This document shows, in pieces, positions 60,984-64,000 of a stretch of 64,000 bases of DNA (positions within the stretch are counted from its first letter, which is position 1; each line of letters begins with the position of its first letter). The position numbers were made by a program, and so were the translations under genes. The stretch covers positions 6,113 through 70,112 of the forward strand of contig CAZSNC010000002.1 in NCBI GenBank assembly GCA_964608405.1. Direction: 5' to 3'. The stretch is from GWB1-38-13 sp964608405. Lineage in GTDB: Bacteria; Patescibacteriota; Microgenomatia; UBA8517. The notes under the pieces are model-generated. The model ran no database searches, was not told where the DNA came from, and was given only the letters and a program-made list of their open reading frames with translations.

Positions 60984-61128
60984 ATAAAACAAAAATGCGC
61001 CCTTCTTCTGCAGGAACCCCTTTTTTCCGGGGTGGTTCCATCCTGCTTCCGTTAAGGCGCTTAATTGCTTAACCTCTCCTTGCTTTATAGTTGGTGAATC
61101 TATATACAAACACAAGGAACTTGTTTAC
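60984..61128 (-). promoter_or_regulatory. T-box riboswitch (threonine specifier) upstream of thrS
   Basis: Minus-strand leader. Antiterminator/antisequestrator: A1 helix GCAGGA (61041-61046) with TCCTGC (61010-61015); 7-base bulge TGGAACC (61034-61040), the T-box UGGN sequence; A2 helix ACCCC (61029-61033) with GGGGT (61016-61020). Stem I is very short: CCTTG (61113-61117) with CAAGG (61078-61082), then TATAG with CTATA, closing a 9-base loop that holds the Thr codon ACC (61093-61095). A GTTAAG/CTTAAC stem lies between the two parts. Bulge base A would pair with a U73 tRNA. GCGCC/GGCGC followed by ATTTTTGTTTT may be the terminator. Confidence 0.85.
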
Positions 61129-61134
61129 TCGCAA

Positions 61135-61164
61135 AGTGTAACACTAATCAATCAGTTGTTTCAA
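61135..61164 (-). promoter_or_regulatory. Promoter of the thrS T-box leader
   Basis: TTGAAA (61159-61164), an 18-base spacer and TACACT (61135-61140) on the minus strand. The start, about 61128, falls just before Stem I of the T-box. Confidence 0.55.
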
Positions 61165-61165
61165 G

Positions 61166-62974
61166 TTATTTCAAATTTCTTTGTCTTCTGCGTTCTTCAA
61201 GTTCGTCCAGGATAATTTTTCTAATTCTTATGTTTTTTGGTGTTACCTCAACCAGTTCCGTATCGTCGATATATTCAAGGCTTTCTTCAAGACTCATTGT
61301 TTTTGGGGTATTGAAGTGTTCCATTACTCCTTCGCCTTTGGATCGCATGTTTGACAGCTGTTTTTCCTTGCAGACGTTTATCCGCATATCGCCTGTCCTT
61401 GAGTTTCTTCCGACAACCTGCCCTTTATATACTTTTTCAGCCGGTCCATAAAATAACTGTCCACGGTCCTGTACGGCAACCAAGCCATAAAGTTTTGTTT
61501 CGCCGGTTTCGTAAGCAACAAGCGAACCCCACTCCCTACTTCTTTGAAATCCGTCATCGGGGAGATAATCATAAAATGAGCTGTTTATAATTCCCAACCC
61601 CTTTGTGTCGGTGATAAATTCGGATCTGTAACCGATTAACTCCTTCGTGGCAATTGTGAATTCAAGGTGTGTTGTGCCTTCGTTTGATTGCATGTTTGTC
61701 ATTTTGGCGTGTCTTGCCCCCATTTTTTCAATAACAATACCGCTATATTCATCGGGGACCTCAATTTCCAAAAGTTCATACGGAGTCATTAACTTCTCAT
61801 CAATGGTTTTATTAATCACATGAGGGCGGGATGCCTGAAATTCGTACCCTTCTCTTCTCATTCTTTCAATAAGAATTGCAAGATGTAGTTCTCCCCTTCC
61901 TGATACTGTCCATGTACCATCGGTATTATCCTCTACCCTAAGAGCCACATCGGTTTCGATTTCTTTGTAAAGTCGTGCCCTGATTTGACTTGAAGTTTTG
62001 AATTCACCCTCTTTTCCACCAAAAGGTGAATTATTAATAAGAAATATCATTTTTACCGTGGGTTCTTCGATATCCAAAAGGGGAAGAGCAACAGGATTAG
62101 TTGGGTCTGCTATAGTTTCACCTATTGTCACATCATTTATTCCGGAAACGGCAACAATATCTCCCGAGATTGCTTCATGGACATATTCTTTCTCCAAGCC
62201 TGTAAATGTTGCAATCGAAGTTACTCTACAAATTTTGACTTGACCGTCCCTGTTTATATGTGCAACGTTTTGCCCATCAGTAATTTTACCGTTATAGATT
62301 TTTCCAATAGCGATTCTTCCTTTATAGTCGTCGCGTCCAAGTGTTGAAACACGCATCTGCAGAGCTTTGTCGGGATCTGCCTTGGGACTGGGTATATTTT
62401 TTAATATTTCCTCAAATACGGGTGTAATATCCTTCATTTCGGATATATCGGGAGTATACCCTGCCATTCCGCTTCTTCCCGATGCGTAAAGGACGGGAAA
62501 ATATGCTGTATCTTCGTCTGACCCAAGATCGATAAAAAGATCAAAAGTTTTATTAACGACATGTGACGGTCTTGCATCTTTCTTGTCGATCTTGTTTACA
62601 ATAACAATAATCTTAAGACCCATTTTAAGAGCTTGTTTTAGAACAAACCTGGTTTGAGGCATTGGACCTTCTTTTGCATCGACCAGTAGAAGCGCCCCGT
62701 CAGCCATCGAAAGAACACGCTCTACTTCTCCTCCGAAGTCGGCGTGACCAGGGGTATCGATAATATTTATTTTGGTATCTTTATAAACTACAGAGGCATT
62801 TTTCGAAAATATTGTAATACCCCTTTCCCTTTCAAGTTCATTCGAATCTAAGATTTGTTTTGTTTCAGCCAAATCTTTATTCAAATGGGTATGAGACTGG
62901 CGAAGCAGCGCATCCACAAGTGTGGTTTTTCCATGGTCTACATGGGCAATAATTGCAACATTTTTAATATCCAT
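61166..62974 (-). CDS. typA: Ribosome-associated GTPase TypA/BipA
   Basis: 602 residues from ATG 62974 (MDIKNVAIIAHVDHGKTT), preferred to the TTG four codons upstream. GTPase motifs: G1 AHVDHGKTTLVD, G3 DTPGHADFGGEV, G4 NKIDKKDARP. EF-G-like domains III and V and the TypA C-terminal domain (GLVAVQDRGQLFYGPAEKVY). Acts in ribosome assembly and stress. Stop lies just before the thrS leader. Confidence 0.96.
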   Translation of the reverse strand: MDIKNVAIIAHVDHGKTTLVDALLRQSHTHLNKDLAETKQILDSNELERERGITIFSKNASVVYKDTKINIIDTPGHADFGGEVERVLSMADGALLLVDAKEGPMPQTRFVLKQALKMGLKIIVIVNKIDKKDARPSHVVNKTFDLFIDLGSDEDTAYFPVLYASGRSGMAGYTPDISEMKDITPVFEEILKNIPSPKADPDKALQMRVSTLGRDDYKGRIAIGKIYNGKITDGQNVAHINRDGQVKICRVTSIATFTGLEKEYVHEAISGDIVAVSGINDVTIGETIADPTNPVALPLLDIEEPTVKMIFLINNSPFGGKEGEFKTSSQIRARLYKEIETDVALRVEDNTDGTWTVSGRGELHLAILIERMRREGYEFQASRPHVINKTIDEKLMTPYELLEIEVPDEYSGIVIEKMGARHAKMTNMQSNEGTTHLEFTIATKELIGYRSEFITDTKGLGIINSSFYDYLPDDGFQRSREWGSLVAYETGETKLYGLVAVQDRGQLFYGPAEKVYKGQVVGRNSRTGDMRINVCKEKQLSNMRSKGEGVMEHFNTPKTMSLEESLEYIDDTELVEVTPKNIRIRKIILDELEERRRQRNLK

Positions 62975-62983
62975 AGTTTTGGT

Positions 62984-63012
62984 CAAAAAATAAAGCCGAG
63001 CTAATCTCGGCT
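62984..63012 (-). terminator. Intrinsic terminator between tRNA-Ala and typA
   Basis: AGCCGAG and CTCGGCT form a perfect 7-bp stem with a 5-base loop; on the minus strand TTTATTTTTTG follows. It ends the tRNA-Ala transcript or attenuates typA, whose ATG is ten bases further on. Confidence 0.75.
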
Positions 63013-63097
63013 CTTATATAATATTTTCCAGCTTTGTATTTTACTCCATATACAGAGGATTCTCAATTAATTCCTGCAGGATATGGGAAGAATCGGG

Positions 63098-63168
63098 TGG
63101 ACCTAGGGAGAATCGAACTCCCGTCCTGTGACTGCCAGCCACATGTCCTACCATTGAACGACAGGCCC
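63098..63168 (-). tRNA. tRNA-Ala (anticodon GGC)
   Basis: Acceptor GGGCCTG with TAGGTCC, including the G3-U70 wobble that identifies tRNA-Ala; discriminator A. Anticodon loop CTGGCAG gives GGC, which reads GCC (and GCU). T arm GGGAG-TTCGATT-CTCCC. CCA is not encoded (ACCC follows). Variable loop four bases. Confidence 0.93.
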
Positions 63169-63185
63169 GTATTAATATTCGTATA

Positions 63186-63214
63186 ATTTTAACCGAATAT
63201 TGGAAAAATGACAA
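63186..63214 (-). promoter_or_regulatory. Promoter of tRNA-Ala
   Basis: TTGTCA (63209-63214), a 17-base spacer, TAAAAT (63186-63191) on the minus strand; predicted start about ten bases before the tRNA. Confidence 0.65.
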
Positions 63215-63254
63215 TTTTTAAATAGTTATGTAAAATGATTGTCTGGCATATCAA

Positions 63255-63374
63255 ATGAAAAGATTTAAGAACGTTGAAATATGGAAGCTTCTGAAATGGA
63301 TACTTTTATATGAAATTATTTTAGTAATTCTTTTTAATTTACTTAATTTAATTGTCGATCTTGAAACGGTGGTC
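63255..63374 (+). CDS. Fragment of a membrane protein, cut by the chimeric join
   Basis: The first ~40 residues, MKRFKNVEIWKLLKWILLYE onward, form a hydrophobic helix of low-GC style like the rest of the window. After about 63370 the frame continues into GC-rich, low-complexity sequence (GASSTGPRSLRP...), which is unlikely to belong to it. Only the first part is credible. Unidentified. Confidence 0.35.
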
Positions 63375-63675
63375 GGCCTTTCGGGTATCGGCCGTTTAGC
63401 CATCGGCAACCAGCGCCCAGGTGCCAGCTCCACTGGTCCTCGCTCCCTCCGGCCCGTCGTGTCCTCAAACTTTAGCCCTCAGGCAATTATCCGGTCTCCC
63501 TCTGCTGCCCCCTTTGAGTTCTGCCTCTCCCTATACTCGATACTCCATACTCGATACTCTCGGCCTTCCTATCCTCGTGTCCTCGAGCCCTCAGGCCCTC
63601 GTGTCCTCGCTTATGCCCCCTCTTCCTTTCATCCTTCATCTTTCATCCCCCATCCTCCATCTTCTGCCTATCCCC
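63371..63675. other. GC-rich pyrimidine-rich low-complexity block, likely foreign
   Basis: The composition changes abruptly near 63360-63380. Tandem ATACTCGATACTC (63533-63560) and CCCTCGTGTCCTCG (about 63570-63609) units, then long C/T-rich tract. Nothing coding is supported. It resembles intergenic repeats of some GC-rich Verrucomicrobia-type genomes (inference). Confidence 0.6.
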
Positions 63676-64000
63676 ATGCGCCTTACCCTCCTCCCTTTAG
63701 CCCTCCTCGCCCTCTCCGCTTCCGCCGCCGACTACTTCCCGCCGTCCGACGCCCAAGGCGGCTGGCGCATCCCGAAGGATGCGAACGAGGCCCGCACCCT
63801 CGCGGGCGTCGACATGGATAAGCTCGAGCAGGCCTACCGGGCCGTCGAACGCTCCAACACCGAGAACGGCGGCCTGGTCGTGATCTCGAAAGGCTACCTG
63901 GTCTTCGAGAAGTATTTCGGCAAAGCCCACCGCAACGCCAACCCGGACATGGCCTCCACGGGCAAAGGCTTCACGAGCATCGCCTGCGGCGTGATGCTGC
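63676..64000 (+). CDS. Secreted serine hydrolase of the beta-lactamase (class C-like) family, partial
   Basis: 108 complete codons to the right edge. Signal peptide MRLTLLPLALLALSASAADY, then the family lead-in GVDMDKLEQAYRAVER and NGGLVVISKGYLVFEKYFG, and the SxxK active-site motif STGKGFTSIACGVML. GC-rich codon usage is unlike every other gene of the window, so it belongs to a different organism or replicon. Confidence 0.75.
   Translation, partial: MRLTLLPLALLALSASAADYFPPSDAQGGWRIPKDANEARTLAGVDMDKLEQAYRAVERSNTENGGLVVISKGYLVFEKYFGKAHRNANPDMASTGKGFTSIACGVML

Noticed and set aside
63255..63821. A 188-residue protein
   Set aside because: It crosses the composition break near 63370 and the second half is low-complexity translation of foreign DNA.
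63697..63930. Minus-strand frame at the right end
   Set aside because: Antisense to the beta-lactamase-family gene that has a signal peptide and an SxxK motif.

Overview
The window looks like one scaffold from a Patescibacteria (CPR) genome, probably a Microgenomates-type lineage; this assignment is inferred. The reasons are a low-GC compact gene order, small or trimmed versions of housekeeping proteins, a large inner-membrane-only type IV pilus locus with no secretin, and a membrane pyrophosphatase. TGA is a normal stop (several ATGA overlaps), so this is not the recoded Gracilibacteria/Absconditabacteria code. A 10-N assembly gap cuts hisS at 2033-2042. The last ~630 bases switch abruptly to GC-rich DNA of a different style and are probably a chimeric join.

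Layout, left to right. 1-6180: a truncated release factor 1, rpmE, a DMT permease, hisS, a surface protein and an MBL hydrolase that share a divergent promoter, then dnaB. 6313-12889: an AT-rich, tightly coupled six-gene accessory operon (Gfo/Idh-like dehydrogenase, IorA-like TPP enzyme, thymidylate-kinase-like kinase, SHMT-like PLP enzyme, kinase-GNAT fusion, Nudix hydrolase) that ends beside tRNA-Leu(CAA). It is the best candidate for an undescribed pathway. 13119-19975: aminopeptidase, small membrane proteins, DksA/TraR, RluA, a LytR_C-like protein, a TPR protein and yebC. 19976-20878: the only long non-coding stretch, with two perfect DnaA boxes, an AT-rich tract and terminators, a candidate origin. 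20879-31944: HAD-like protein, Xer recombinase, gyrA, methyltransferase, membrane PPase, gyrB and a delta-prime-like clamp-loader subunit.

32019-46016: a type IV pilus locus in one direction: pilB, pilT, pilC, three larger pilins, pilD, seven minor pilins or pseudopilins plus a PilX/GspK-like protein, then pilM, pilN and pilO. With no secretin in the window it fits a monoderm pilus. 46042-50248: nusB, an ACP-like protein lacking the carrier serine, rnc, rpsP, khpA, rpmF, recG and a 35-residue membrane peptide. 50255-54307: tyrS and a class A penicillin-binding protein, divergent. 54356-62974: pheT, pheS, a GNAT protein, rplT, rpmI, infC, thrS and typA. The order thrS-infC-rpmI-rplT-pheS-pheT is the classic bacterial one. 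thrS is preceded by a convincing T-box riboswitch with a very short Stem I. tRNA-Ala(GGC) lies at 63098-63168.

The most interesting items are the accessory operon, the thrS T-box, the serine-less ACP in the rnc operon, the truncated RF1, the four-copy 7-mer array at the pilT/pilC junction, and the candidate oriC.
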